Source: Brucella intermedia LMG 3301 (GTDB lineage Bacteria > Pseudomonadota > Alphaproteobacteria > Rhizobiales > Rhizobiaceae). Taken from it: DNA of 64,000 bases. How positions within the stretch are numbered: position 1 is the stretch's first letter; each line of letters begins with the position of its first letter. The stretch covers positions 2,298,001 to 2,362,000 of the forward strand of contig NZ_ACQA01000001.1 of assembly GCF_000182645.1 (NCBI RefSeq), given 5' to 3'. Below the pieces are notes generated by a model. The model did not search any database and was not told where the DNA came from. It worked only from the letters and a program-made list of their open reading frames with translations. Below, piece by piece: positions 21,574 to 29,960 of the stretch. The position numbers and the translations under genes are program-made.

Positions 21574-22560
21574 ATGAACAAGCCCCTGAACGAACCGCAA
21601 GCCGGTAAAACCGCAGGCCGTGGCCGCATTTACGATTCAATCCTCGACACGATCGGCAATACGCCTCTGGTGCGCATCGACAAGTTTGCCGAGGAAAAGG
21701 GCGTGAAGGCGAACCTTCTGGCCAAGCTTGAGTTCTTCAACCCGCTGGCGAGCGTAAAGGACCGCATCGGCCTGGCGCTGATCGAAGCGCTTGAACGCGA
21801 CGGCAGGGCCGTGCCTGGCAAGACGGTTTTCGTCGAGCCGACATCCGGCAATACCGGCATTGCGCTTGCCTTTGCGGCGGCAGCCAAGGGCTATCGCCTC
21901 ATTCTCACCATGCCGGAAACCATGTCGGTGGAGCGCCGCAAGCTCCTCAAGCTGCTCGGTGCGGAACTGGTGCTCACCGAAGGTGCCAAAGGCATGAAGG
22001 GCGCCATCGCCGAAGCGGAAGCGATTGCAGAAGGTAATCCGAACGCAATCATTCCTCAGCAGTTCGAAAATCCCGCGAACCCCGAAATCCACCGCCTTAC
22101 CACGGCGGAAGAAATCTGGAACGACACCAATGGTGAAGCGGATATCCTGATTTCGGGTATCGGAACCGGCGGCACGATTACCGGCGTCGGTCAGGTCATC
22201 AAGGGGCGCAAGCCATCGTTCAAGGTGATCGCAGTCGAGCCGAAGGATTCACCCGTGCTTTCCGGCGGCACCCCGGGCCCGCACAAGATTCAGGGCATCG
22301 GCGCAGGTTTCGCGCCGAAAACGCTCGACACCAGCATCTATGATGAGATCGTCCAGGTTTCCAATGAGGACGCCTTTGCCAATGCACGCCTGCTGGCCCG
22401 CCTTGAAGGCATTCCTGTCGGCATTTCTTCCGGTGCCGCGCTGACGGCCGCCGTCGAAATCGGCAAGCGGCCTGAAAATGCCGGCAAGAACATCGTCATC
22501 ATCATTCCATCCTTTGCCGAACGCTATCTTTCAACGGCGCTGTTCGAAGGCCTGGAATAA
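21574..22560 (+). CDS. cysK: Cysteine synthase A (O-acetylserine sulfhydrylase)
   Basis: Makes cysteine from O-acetylserine and sulfide. It has 328 residues. The PLP lysine is in the block [11 protein letters not shown] (near residue 57), the substrate loop is [11 protein letters not shown], and the phosphate-binding loop is [12 protein letters not shown]. The C-terminal GISSGAAL motif is typical of CysK. The start has AAAGGGAG upstream. A terminator follows at 22588. Confidence 0.95.
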   Translation: MNKPLNEPQAGKTAGRGRIYDSILDTIGNTPLVRIDKFAEEKGVKANLLAKLEFFNPLASVKDRIGLALIEALERDGRAVPGKTVFVEPTSGNTGIALAFAAAAKGYRLILTMPETMSVERRKLLKLLGAELVLTEGAKGMKGAIAEAEAIAEGNPNAIIPQQFENPANPEIHRLTTAEEIWNDTNGEADILISGIGTGGTITGVGQVIKGRKPSFKVIAVEPKDSPVLSGGTPGPHKIQGIGAGFAPKTLDTSIYDEIVQVSNEDAFANARLLARLEGIPVGISSGAALTAAVEIGKRPENAGKNIVIIIPSFAERYLSTALFEGLE

Positions 22561-22587
22561 GCCGCATCTCGTGGGGTAGCCAAAAAC

Positions 22588-22627
22588 AAAAGCCAGAGCG
22601 GACAACCGTTCTGGCTTTACTTTTTTC
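22588..22627 (+). terminator. Rho-independent terminator after cysK
   Basis: The stem AAAGCCAGAGCGG / CCGTTCTGGCTTT has one G-U pair and a 4-base loop, and is followed by TTTACTTTTTTC. It begins 27 bp past the cysK stop. Confidence 0.88.
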
Positions 22628-22671
22628 ATGCCAATCCGCTTGCCGGGCAAACGGAAGCTCAGGCGCTCATG

Positions 22672-22800
22672 TCAATGATGCGTACGCGCAGCGCAAGCAG
22701 GACCTGGCCCGCGCATATAGTGGCGCTCGGGCCTGTAGCTCGGTGCGACGAACTCACGGATGACATTAACGCTGTCACGCAGCTGAACAAGAATGCTCAT
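22672..22800 (-). CDS. Candidate small basic protein (42 aa)
   Basis: A short frame beginning MSILVQLRDSVNVIREFV and ending in an arginine/alanine-rich tail (ACAARTHH). GAAGG is placed about 9 bases before the ATG. The 493-bp gap between cysK and hbd otherwise holds two terminators and an AT-rich stretch (22801-23000) that could carry its promoter. I do not recognise the product, and the open frame continues upstream without a better start. Treat as provisional. Confidence 0.35.
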   Translation of the reverse strand: MSILVQLRDSVNVIREFVAPSYRPERHYMRGPGPACAARTHH

Positions 22801-23003
22801 CGTCTTAACCTTCGTCAAAAACACGCTATTCGGAATGGATGCCCTTCGTCCAATCGGGACGATGAAACGTTTTTCATTTCCGAACATCTTAATGAAAACT
22901 TTAACAATCAAAGATGAATAAGCCCTGAACTCATATGGTTAAGGGTAAGCTAATGGTAAGGATGTTGAAGCTTTTCCACAGCCTCCCGAATTGTCGCCAC
23001 AAT

Positions 23004-23034
23004 TGAAAAAGGCCGGTTCGATCCGGCCTTTTCC
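23004..23034 (-). terminator. Rho-independent terminator after hbd
   Basis: The stem AAAAGGCCGG / CCGGCCTTTT with a 6-base loop is followed on the reverse strand by further T residues, about 20 bp past the hbd stop codon. Confidence 0.88.
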
Positions 23035-23053
23035 ATGAAAATAATTGTTCGCT

Positions 23054-23935
23054 TTAGCGCGTCGGAACCGGATGCTCGCCGCGATAATCGTAAAAGCCAC
23101 GGCCTGCCTTGCGTCCGAGCCAACCAGCTTCGACATATTTGACCAGAAGCGGACATGGCCGGTACTTGGAATCCGCCAGCCCGTCGTGCAGAACCTGCAT
23201 GATGGAGAGACAGGTGTCGAGGCCGATGAAATCGGCGAGCTGCAGCGGTCCCATCGGATGGTTGGCGCCAAGCTTCATGGCTGTATCGATGGCTTCGACG
23301 CTGCCCACACCTTCATAAAGCGTGTAGATGGCCTCGTTGATCATCGGCAACAAGATACGGTTGACGATAAAGGCCGGGAAATCTTCGGCAACGGTTATCG
23401 TCTTGCCAAGCGCGGTCACGAAATCGTTCGACTTGCGGAAGGTTTCCTCATCCGTTGCAATGCCGCGCACCAGTTCGACAAGCTTCATCACCGGAACGGG
23501 ATTCATGAAATGAATGCCGATGAAACGCTCCGGGCGATCGGTTGTGGATGCAAGGCGCGTGATCGAGATCGACGACGTGTTGGTGGCAAGGATCGCTTCC
23601 GGGTTCAGAACCGAACAAAGCTGCGCGAAGATCTTGCGCTTGACGGTTTCGTCTTCCGTTGCCGCTTCGATGGCCAGATCGACGCCCGCCAGATCCTCCA
23701 TGGAATTTGCCGGACGGATGAGCTTCATCGCGGCTGCGCGCTGATCTTCCAGCAATTTGCCCGATGCGACCTGGCGCGCCATGTTGCCATTGATGGTGGC
23801 GATGCCCTTTTCCAGCCGGTCCGCTGCCGCATCGTGAAGAAGCACATCGAACCCGGCCAGCGCGCATACGTGAGCAATGCCGCTGCCCATCTGTCCTGCG
23901 CCGACCACCCCTACCGTCTTGATTGCCACGATCAT
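23054..23935 (-). CDS. 3-hydroxybutyryl-CoA dehydrogenase
   Basis: NAD-dependent oxidation of 3-hydroxyacyl-CoA (beta-oxidation or polyhydroxybutyrate metabolism). It has 293 residues, the usual size of the stand-alone enzyme. The Rossmann motif is GVVGAGQMGSGIAHV (about residues 9-23), with the family block ERFIGIHFMNPVPVMKLVE and the C-terminal PMGPLQLADFIGLD. I start at MIVAIKTVG. It lies downstream of etfBA on the same strand, but a 349-bp gap with a terminator and repeats separates them, so it may have its own promoter. Confidence 0.94.
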   Translation of the reverse strand: MIVAIKTVGVVGAGQMGSGIAHVCALAGFDVLLHDAAADRLEKGIATINGNMARQVASGKLLEDQRAAAMKLIRPANSMEDLAGVDLAIEAATEDETVKRKIFAQLCSVLNPEAILATNTSSISITRLASTTDRPERFIGIHFMNPVPVMKLVELVRGIATDEETFRKSNDFVTALGKTITVAEDFPAFIVNRILLPMINEAIYTLYEGVGSVEAIDTAMKLGANHPMGPLQLADFIGLDTCLSIMQVLHDGLADSKYRPCPLLVKYVEAGWLGRKAGRGFYDYRGEHPVPTR

Positions 23936-23984
23936 AACTCCTTCATTCAGCCGCTCCACAACAGAGCCGAGGCCGAGAGCATAT

Positions 23985-24166
23985 GCTCTAACTTTTGTTC
24001 TTACGCATAATCCGACGCAAAACCGCTTCGCACTTTTGCTGGAAATGCTCTGTCTCTACGCATTATCCAACGCAAAACCGCTTCGCACTTTTGCTGGAAA
24101 TGCTCTGTCTCTACGCATTGTCCAACGCAAAACCGCTTCGCACTTTTGCTGGAAATGCTTCAGTAT
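23985..24166. repeat. Three head-to-tail copies of a 55-bp interspersed repeat (family A)
   Basis: A unit starting TACGCATTATCCAACGCAAA and ending TTTTGCTGGAAATGCTC repeats with an exact 55-bp period (unit starts near 24003, 24058 and 24113). Units 2 and 3 differ at one or two bases, while unit 1 is slightly more diverged. Single copies occur at 52283 and inverted at 18778. The array lies between etfA and hbd. A frame runs through it, but its repeated peptide (RFALLLEML) is an artefact of the repeat. Confidence 0.9.
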
Positions 24167-24247
24167 ACCAATTCTGCCTGAGACAGATACAGCCCTCATT
24201 CAGCGAAAGCAAAATCAGCGCTTTCTTGCCCAAAGCCCCCCCGAAAC

Positions 24248-24278
24248 AGAAAGCGGCGGGACTGGCCCGCCGCTTTCT
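24248..24278 (-). terminator. Terminator-like hairpin after etfA
   Basis: A perfect 13-bp stem (AGAAAGCGGCGGG / CCCGCCGCTTTCT) with a 5-base loop lies immediately past the etfA stop. The following tract on the reverse strand (GTTTCGG) is a weak T run, so termination may be partial. Confidence 0.7.
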
Positions 24279-24284
24279 GGTCGA

Positions 24285-25214
24285 TCAAAGCGCTTTCTGC
24301 AGCTCTGGCAGGACGGTAAAGAGATCACCGACGAGGCCATAATCGGCGACCTGGAAGATCGGCGCTTCCTCGTCCTTGTTGATGGCGACGATGACGCGTG
24401 AGTCCTTCATGCCCGCCAGATGCTGGATCGCGCCGGAGATACCGACAGCGATGTAAAGGTCCGGTGCAACCACCTTGCCCGTCTGGCCAACCTGCCAGTC
24501 GTTCGGCGCATAGCCGGCATCGACGGCTGCACGGCTGGCGCCGACTGCCGCGCCAAGCTTGTCGGCAACCGGCAGGATCACTTCCTGGAACTTTTCAGCA
24601 GAACCAAGCGCACGACCGCCGGAGATGATGATCTTCGCCGAGGTCAGTTCCGGACGATCCGATTCCGAAAGCGCATTGCCGACGAAGCTCGACAGCGCCG
24701 GATCGGCAGCCGCATTAACGCTTTCAACCGCAGCCGAACCGCCTTCGCCCGTTGCCGAGAAGGAAGCCGTGCGCACCGTGATGACCTTCTTCGCGTCGGT
24801 CGACTGCACTGTCTGGATCGCATTGCCCGCATAGATCGGACGCTTGAACGTATCAGCCGACACGACTTCCATGATTTCGGAAAGCTGCATCACATCGAGA
24901 AGGGCTGCCACGCGCGGCAGGATGTTCTTGGCCGAAGTCGTCGCAGGTGCAATGATCGTGTCGTAATTGGCAGCCAGTTCCACGATGAGCGCTGCCGTCG
25001 GCTCGGCCAGACGGTTTTCCAGCGCATCGCTTTCAGCAAGCAGAACCTTGCGCACGCCATTGAGCTTGGCTGCCGCATCAGCTGCAGGTTTTGCACCCTT
25101 GCCAGCAACCAGCACATCCACGTCGCCGCCAATCTGGGCGGCAGCCGTCAGCGCCTTTGCCGTCTGGTCGGAAAGGGTTGCATTGTCGTGTTCGGCAATA
25201 AGAAGAATAGCCAT
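24285..25214 (-). CDS. etfA: Electron transfer flavoprotein alpha subunit
   Basis: Binds FAD and, with EtfB, passes electrons from acyl-CoA dehydrogenases to ETF-ubiquinone oxidoreductase. It has 309 residues. The C-terminal FAD domain carries [15 protein letters not shown], the [20 protein letters not shown] stretch and [20 protein letters not shown], the family signature. It starts 22 bp after the etfB stop in the usual etfB-etfA order. Confidence 0.96.
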   Translation of the reverse strand: MAILLIAEHDNATLSDQTAKALTAAAQIGGDVDVLVAGKGAKPAADAAAKLNGVRKVLLAESDALENRLAEPTAALIVELAANYDTIIAPATTSAKNILPRVAALLDVMQLSEIMEVVSADTFKRPIYAGNAIQTVQSTDAKKVITVRTASFSATGEGGSAAVESVNAAADPALSSFVGNALSESDRPELTSAKIIISGGRALGSAEKFQEVILPVADKLGAAVGASRAAVDAGYAPNDWQVGQTGKVVAPDLYIAVGISGAIQHLAGMKDSRVIVAINKDEEAPIFQVADYGLVGDLFTVLPELQKAL

Positions 25215-25236
25215 TTGTCTCGTCCCTTCCGATTTC

Positions 25237-25983
25237 TTAGATGATGCCGTCGGCTTTCAGCTTCTCAACCAGCTCTGCGACAGAGCCGACCTTGACGCCA
25301 GCCTTGCGGCCGCCCGGCTCTTCCGTCTTCAGAACCTTCAGACGCGGCGCAATATCGGCGCCGAAATCGGCAGGCGACTTTTCGTCGAGCGGCTTCTTCT
25401 TGGCCTTCATGATGTTGGGCAGCGATGCATAGCGCGGCTGGTTCAAGCGAAGATCGACCGTGACGATCGCCGGAAGCTTCACATCGATGGTCTGGAGACC
25501 GCCATCGACTTCACGCGTTACCTTGGCCGAACCATCGCCCAGCTCCACCTTCGAGGCAAAGGTTGCCTGGCTCCAGTTGAGGAGCGCCGACAGCATCTGG
25601 CCGGTCTGGTTGGAATCATCGTCGATTGCCTGTTTGCCGAGAAAGACCAGGTCCGGCTTTTCCGCTTCAACCACGCCCTTCAAGACCTTGGCAACGCCAA
25701 GCGGCTCGACCGTCTCGTCGGTCTTGACCAGGATCGCGCGATCCGCACCCATGGCAAGTGCCGTGCGCAGCGTTTCCTGCGCCTGTGCCGGGCCAACCGA
25801 AACCGCGACGATCTCCGTCACCTTGCCCGCTTCCTTCAGACGGATCGCCTCTTCAACCGCGATCTCGTCAAAAGGGTTCATCGACATCTTCACGTTCGAA
25901 AGCTCAACCCCCGAACCGTCTCCCTTTACACGGATCTTCACGTTGTAATCGACAACCCGTTTCACTGCGACAAGGACTTTCAT
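25237..25983 (-). CDS. etfB: Electron transfer flavoprotein beta subunit
   Basis: Partner of EtfA and holder of the AMP site. It has 248 residues. The start [20 protein letters not shown] and the central [16 protein letters not shown] are typical. The dehydrogenase recognition loop [14 protein letters not shown] (residues 184-197) is intact; in mitochondrial EtfB the lysines of this loop are methylated by METTL20. A METTL20-like gene is at 62190 in this window. A perfect 16-bp palindrome lies 161 bp upstream. Confidence 0.96.
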   Translation of the reverse strand: MKVLVAVKRVVDYNVKIRVKGDGSGVELSNVKMSMNPFDEIAVEEAIRLKEAGKVTEIVAVSVGPAQAQETLRTALAMGADRAILVKTDETVEPLGVAKVLKGVVEAEKPDLVFLGKQAIDDDSNQTGQMLSALLNWSQATFASKVELGDGSAKVTREVDGGLQTIDVKLPAIVTVDLRLNQPRYASLPNIMKAKKKPLDEKSPADFGADIAPRLKVLKTEEPGGRKAGVKVGSVAELVEKLKADGII

Positions 25984-26143
25984 CCGCGATTACCTCTTCA
26001 ATGACTTCTGCAGCACGACTATGCCGCCGTGAACTCCCACCCGCATGTCAAAATCCGACATGAAAGCGGCACCGGCGCAAAACTGGGTAGTGACGCAAAT
26101 GCGCTGCCTCTCCGCCGGGAACCGGCACGAAACCTAAAGACGG

Positions 26144-26159
26144 TTGACGTGCACGTCAA
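26144..26159 (-). promoter_or_regulatory. Perfect 16-bp palindrome (candidate regulator site) upstream of etfBA
   Basis: TTGACGTGCACGTCAA is a perfect inverted repeat in the 353-bp gap between etfB and queC. It resembles operators I recall for MerR-family LiuR-type regulators of branched-chain and fatty-acid breakdown. On the etfB strand, TTGACG can serve as a -35 with TAGGTT 17 bp on. The regulator is not in the window. Confidence 0.5.
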
Positions 26160-26295
26160 TCAGGCACAGGCCGCTATATCGATTAAAATCAATTTATTCT
26201 GACAACAGGTCATTCCGAATCCGAGCAACCCGACGCCTCCCCTTTTTCGTGTCGTTTACAAGCGATGCAGCATGCTTTAGGTAACGCCTCGCAAT

Positions 26296-26326
26296 CCGGT
26301 CGCAGCCTACCCGGTCAAAACAAGGA
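26296..26326 (+). promoter_or_regulatory. Class I preQ1 riboswitch controlling queCDE
   Basis: The segment has every landmark of the compact preQ1-I aptamer: P1 CCGG (26296-26299), loop TCGCAG identical to the Thermoanaerobacter tengcongensis aptamer, P1 3' strand CCGG (26311-26314) preceded by the ligand-reading C, an A-rich stretch TCAAAA, and the pseudoknot strand CAAGG (26321-26325). That last strand is also the queC Shine-Dalgarno, 10 bases before the ATG. Ligand binding should therefore block translation. Confidence 0.86.
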
Positions 26327-26336
26327 ACCCTGACTT

Positions 26337-27035
26337 ATGAAAACGCTCGTCGTCTGCTCCGGCGGACTCGACTCCGTGTCGCTTGCTTATAGAATAGCAG
26401 GCGAACATCAACTCACAGCCCTCCTCTCCTTCGACTATGGCCAACGCCACAGGAAGGAACTGGATTCGGCCAAAGCCTGTGCCGAAAGGCTCGGCGCTCC
26501 CCATCAGATCATCGACATACGGACTATCGGCGCGAGCCTTACCGGCTCCGCCCTCACCGACGATGTCGATGTTCCCGACGGGCATTACGCCGAAGAAACG
26601 ATGAAGATCACCGTCGTGCCGAACCGCAATGCAATCATGCTGGCGATTGCCTTTGGTGTGGCCGCCGCGCAAAAGGCCGACGCTGTGGCGCTCGCCGTCC
26701 ATGGCGGTGATCATTTCATCTATCCCGACTGCCGCCCAGGTTTTATTGATGCTTTCCAGACCATGCAGAACCATGCACTGGACGGCTATGCCGACATAAA
26801 ACTGCTCGCGCCTTATGTGCACGTTTCAAAAGCCGACATCGTTATCGATGGCGCAAAATATGGCACGCCCTTTGCCGCAACGTGGTCCTGCTACAAGGGT
26901 GGCGAACATCATTGCGGACGCTGTGGCACCTGTGTCGAGCGGCGCGAGGCTTTCCATCTGGCAGGCATCGAAGACCCGACGCTGTATGAGGATGCCGATT
27001 TCTGGCGTGCGGCAATCGAGAAGCGGAGCGTCTGA
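26337..27035 (+). CDS. queC: 7-cyano-7-deazaguanine (preQ0) synthase
   Basis: Converts 7-carboxy-7-deazaguanine to preQ0 using ATP and ammonia, on the way to queuosine in tRNA. It has 232 residues, with the PP-loop SGGLDS at 8-13, YGQRHRKEL, and a zinc site of four cysteines near the C-terminus (SCYKGGEHHCGRCGTC). It overlaps queD by one base (TGATG). It is preceded by the preQ1 riboswitch that contains its ribosome site. Confidence 0.96.
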   Translation: MKTLVVCSGGLDSVSLAYRIAGEHQLTALLSFDYGQRHRKELDSAKACAERLGAPHQIIDIRTIGASLTGSALTDDVDVPDGHYAEETMKITVVPNRNAIMLAIAFGVAAAQKADAVALAVHGGDHFIYPDCRPGFIDAFQTMQNHALDGYADIKLLAPYVHVSKADIVIDGAKYGTPFAATWSCYKGGEHHCGRCGTCVERREAFHLAGIEDPTLYEDADFWRAAIEKRSV

Positions 27036-27391
27036 TGTTTCGCATTACCAAGGAATTTCATTTCTCCGCATCGCATCAGTTGACCGGCCTGCCGGAAGAC
27101 CATCAATGCGCCCGCCTGCACGGGCACAACTATATCGTTGAGGTCGAACTCTCGGCTTCCGATCTCAACGAGCACGGCTTTGTTCGCGACTATCATGAGC
27201 TGGCGCCGTTCAAGCGCTATATCGACGATTGTTTTGACCATCGCCATCTGAACGACGTTCTGGGCCATGATCAGAGCACGGCTGAAACCCTCGCTAGGCA
27301 CTTTTTTGAATGGTGCCACGCGCGCTGGCCGGAAATATCCGCCGTGCGGGTCAGCGAAACGCCCAAGACATGGGCCGAGTACCGACCGTGA
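27035..27391 (+). CDS. queD: 6-carboxy-5,6,7,8-tetrahydropterin synthase
   Basis: Makes carboxytetrahydropterin from dihydroneopterin triphosphate, the first committed step to queuosine. It has 118 residues. The zinc-binding histidines are visible in FHFSASHQL and RLHGHNY, and the catalytic cysteine precedes them in HQCARLHGH. The C-terminal half has DHRHLND and the glutamate in [12 protein letters not shown]. It is coupled to queC and queE by overlapping stop/start codons. Confidence 0.96.
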   Translation: MFRITKEFHFSASHQLTGLPEDHQCARLHGHNYIVEVELSASDLNEHGFVRDYHELAPFKRYIDDCFDHRHLNDVLGHDQSTAETLARHFFEWCHARWPEISAVRVSETPKTWAEYRP

Positions 27392-28110
27392 CGCGGATAC
27401 GGATCGCGGAAATTTTCGGTCCCACGATACAGGGCGAAGGTGTACTCATCGGCGAGCCGACGGTATTCGTGCGAACCGGCGGCTGCGATTATCGCTGCGC
27501 ATGGTGCGACAGCCTGCATGCCGTCGAGAGCCGTTTTCGTCATGAATGGAAGACAATGAGCGTCGAGGCGATTTGGGATGAAGTGACGGCACTTTCCCGA
27601 AATAAGCCCCTTACAGTGTCACTTTCGGGTGGCAATCCGGCCATCCAGCCGCTAGGACCCTTGATCGAGCACGGCAGGAAACACGGCTATCGCTTTGCGC
27701 TGGAAACGCAAGGGTCGGTTGTACAAGGCTGGTTTTCAGCCCTCGACACGCTGGTATTGAGCCCGAAGCCGCCTTCAAGCGCCATGGATACCGATTTCGA
27801 TGCGCTGGCCGCATGTATCGAGGCTGCGGGCAATACGCCGCGAACGGTGCTGAAATTCGTGATCTTTGATGACGCCGACTACGCCTTTGCCAAAGAAGTG
27901 GCCAATCGGCATCCTCACCTGCCCGTCTATCTCCAGCCCGGTAATCACACTCCGCCACCGCCCGAAGCGAACGACGCTGCAATAGACATCGACGGCATTA
28001 TGCGGCGGATGGAATGGCTGGTGGAAAAGGTGATCGCGGATGGCTGGTACGAAGCGCATGTCCTGCCCCAGCTCCACGTGCTGATCTGGGGCAACAAACG
28101 GGGAGTTTAG
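27388..28110 (+). CDS. queE: 7-carboxy-7-deazaguanine synthase (radical SAM)
   Basis: Radical SAM enzyme forming the deazapurine ring of queuosine. About 240 residues. The iron-sulfur motif is CDYRCAWC (Cx3Cx2C), preceded by [20 protein letters not shown], a QueE hallmark; the SAM-contacting [11 protein letters not shown] follows. I use the GTG that overlaps the queD stop as GTGA. An ATG at 27370 (MGRVPTVTR) is a possible alternative within queD. It converges on the adenosyltransferase gene 1 bp away. Confidence 0.94.
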   Translation: MTRIRIAEIFGPTIQGEGVLIGEPTVFVRTGGCDYRCAWCDSLHAVESRFRHEWKTMSVEAIWDEVTALSRNKPLTVSLSGGNPAIQPLGPLIEHGRKHGYRFALETQGSVVQGWFSALDTLVLSPKPPSSAMDTDFDALAACIEAAGNTPRTVLKFVIFDDADYAFAKEVANRHPHLPVYLQPGNHTPPPPEANDAAIDIDGIMRRMEWLVEKVIADGWYEAHVLPQLHVLIWGNKRGV

Positions 28111-28111
28111 A

Positions 28112-28702
28112 CTAGCGGTTCGCGCCCGGCACCCAGAGAACATCCTGCGCGCCATTATCATTGACGGTTCGCGACGCCACGAACAGGAAATCGGAAACGC
28201 GGTTGATATATTGCAAAGCCTCCGCCGAGACGACTTCACCTTCGACGCGGGCAAGCGCAACCATCAGCCGCTCGGCCCGGCGTGAGATCGTGCGGGCAAG
28301 GTGCAATGCGGCAGATGCAGCCGACCCACCAGGGAGAATGAATGAGCGGAGCGGCTGCAGATCGGCATTGAGGAGATCAATGTCCGCTTCCAGACGCGCG
28401 ACCTGCGAAGCGACGATACGCAGCGGTTCGTAGGCGAGCGGTTTCCCGTCATCCGGCGTCGACAGATCAGCGCCAAGGTCGAAAAGATCGTTCTGGATGC
28501 GTGCCAGCATGGCATCGATCTGTGCATGAGGATTGTTTTCACCGCCTGTATGGAGGCGTGCCATGCCGATGCAGGCATTGGTTTCATCCACAGTGCCATA
28601 GGCTTCGACGCGCAGGTCCGACTTCAGCCGGCGCGGCCCGCTGGCAAGTCCTGTTGTGCCCTTGTCGCCTGTACGGGTATAGATCTTGTTGAGCTTGACC
28701 AT
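28112..28702 (-). CDS. Cob(I)alamin adenosyltransferase, PduO type
   Basis: Transfers the adenosyl group of ATP to cob(I)alamin to make coenzyme B12. It has 196 residues. The N-terminal ATP loop YTRTGDKGTTGL and DETNACIG near residue 40, then the helix ARTISRRAERLM, are diagnostic of the PduO/MMAB fold. The start MVKLNKIYTRT is 3 bp after the stop of the HIG1 gene. No cobalamin riboswitch is seen upstream. Confidence 0.93.
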   Translation of the reverse strand: MVKLNKIYTRTGDKGTTGLASGPRRLKSDLRVEAYGTVDETNACIGMARLHTGGENNPHAQIDAMLARIQNDLFDLGADLSTPDDGKPLAYEPLRIVASQVARLEADIDLLNADLQPLRSFILPGGSAASAALHLARTISRRAERLMVALARVEGEVVSAEALQYINRVSDFLFVASRTVNDNGAQDVLWVPGANR

Positions 28703-28705
28703 GCC

Positions 28706-28909
28706 TTACTGACCGTTTTTCACGCGGGCGTAATAGATCGCCCCCACGATCAGGACTATGGCGATGAACTGCAGGAAAACACGCAGCTGCATCATCTTGT
28801 TGGAAAAATTGGCGTCGCCGCCGCGCATCATGTTGCGCAGGCCGATGATCAGAACGACAGCCACCGCAAACATGGCCACCATTGCCGCGCCCTTGAACAG
28901 AACGTCCAT
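28706..28909 (-). CDS. HIG1 domain (twin transmembrane) protein
   Basis: A 67-residue inner-membrane protein with two helices (about residues 6-23 and 43-60) joined by the conserved loop GLRNMMRGGDANFSNKMMQLRV, which matches the HIG1 domain. Mitochondrial HIG1 proteins stabilise cytochrome oxidase; a respiratory role here is inference. It is co-directional with, and 3 bp upstream of, the adenosyltransferase gene. Confidence 0.88.
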   Translation of the reverse strand: MDVLFKGAAMVAMFAVAVVLIIGLRNMMRGGDANFSNKMMQLRVFLQFIAIVLIVGAIYYARVKNGQ

Positions 28910-28942
28910 TTCATTTCCTTCCCATGCGCACTGTTCCGGACC

Positions 28943-29797
28943 TCATGACTGGTCGGACAGCATTCGGTAAAGCCAGCGTGCAGGCATCAGGCGCCGCGCC
29001 AGTGAACCAAGTTTCGCCGGTCTCGTCACCACGTAATGCGGTCGGGGACGCGGCGCCTCCAATGCATGAAGCAGTACAGCATAGACGGCTTCCGGTCCAA
29101 GCTTGTTCTTGGATTTTGTGCCGCCACTTTTCAATTTCGCCATCTGGCGCTGGTAAAGCTCGCGATGAACAGACGCCTCCATATCGATATTGGCTTCCGC
29201 ATGGCTGGCGGCATTGTAGGTAAAGCGCGACGCAATCGGACCGGGCTCGATCAGCGACACATCGATACCGGAACCTTCCAATTCCATGCGTTGCGCAAGC
29301 ATCAGCCCTTCAAGCGCAAATTTGGACGCCACATAAGCGCCTCGCCATTTCATGGGCACCAGTCCCAGAATCGATGAGCAATGAACGATGCGCCCGTGCC
29401 CTTGCCGGCGCATGACGGGAATCACGCGGCGGGTCAAATCATGCCAGCCGAAGAAATTGGCTTCGAATTGCTGGCGCAAGGCTTCGACCGGCAAGTCCTC
29501 TATCGCGCCGGGCTGTGCATAAGCGCCATTGTTGAACAGCGCATCAAGCGTGCCGTCAGTCTGACGCAGCACCCCGTCGACCAGGTTCGCGATCGTCTGC
29601 GGCTGCGTATAATCGAGGTAATGCGCCTCAATGCCCTTTGCCCGGAGCGCTCCGATATCCGCATCCTTGCGGGCGGTCGCAAAGACGCGCCAGCCTTGGC
29701 TCTTCAGCGCTTCCGCGCAATAGGCGCCGATCCCGGAGGAGCAACCGGTAATGATGATGCTGCGCTGTCGGTTCTGACCGGATCGTGCCGGAGCCAT
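28943..29797 (-). CDS. Short-chain dehydrogenase/reductase
   Basis: SDR-family NAD(P)-dependent oxidoreductase of 284 residues. It has the cofactor motif TGCSSGIG near residues 18-25, NNGAYAQPG, the catalytic serine in HCSSILG and the YxxxK in GAYVASKFALEG. Substrate unknown. The C-terminus is basic (SLARRLMPARWLYRM), which may give membrane contact. It is divergent from the BrkB-like gene. Confidence 0.9.
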   Translation of the reverse strand: MAPARSGQNRQRSIIITGCSSGIGAYCAEALKSQGWRVFATARKDADIGALRAKGIEAHYLDYTQPQTIANLVDGVLRQTDGTLDALFNNGAYAQPGAIEDLPVEALRQQFEANFFGWHDLTRRVIPVMRRQGHGRIVHCSSILGLVPMKWRGAYVASKFALEGLMLAQRMELEGSGIDVSLIEPGPIASRFTYNAASHAEANIDMEASVHRELYQRQMAKLKSGGTKSKNKLGPEAVYAVLLHALEAPRPRPHYVVTRPAKLGSLARRLMPARWLYRMLSDQS

Positions 29798-29960
29798 ATG
29801 TTCGTTTCCCGCTGCCGTTTTGCCAAGATTGCTTGATTCGTGCCCGGTTTAAAACGGGGCCTGCCCTTGCAATCCGCGGACCGATGCTAGATTTAAGGCC
29901 TTGAAACATCGGCTGAACGCGTTTCAGACGCCAATCGCGACTTTGGGGACAAATCTGCGG

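Noticed and set aside
23985..24166. Possible CRISPR array
   Set aside because: The repeats abut directly, without unique spacers, and the unit matches a dispersed genomic repeat. No cas genes are near.
23877..24401. Forward frame through the tandem repeats encoding a repeated RFALLLEML peptide
   Set aside because: The peptide repetition is a product of the 55-bp DNA repeat, and the frame overlaps etfA and hbd antisense.
26178..26192. FNR-like TCGAT-N4-ATCAA between etfB and queC
   Set aside because: It has a mismatch in one half site and no sensible position; a chance match in AT-rich DNA is likely.
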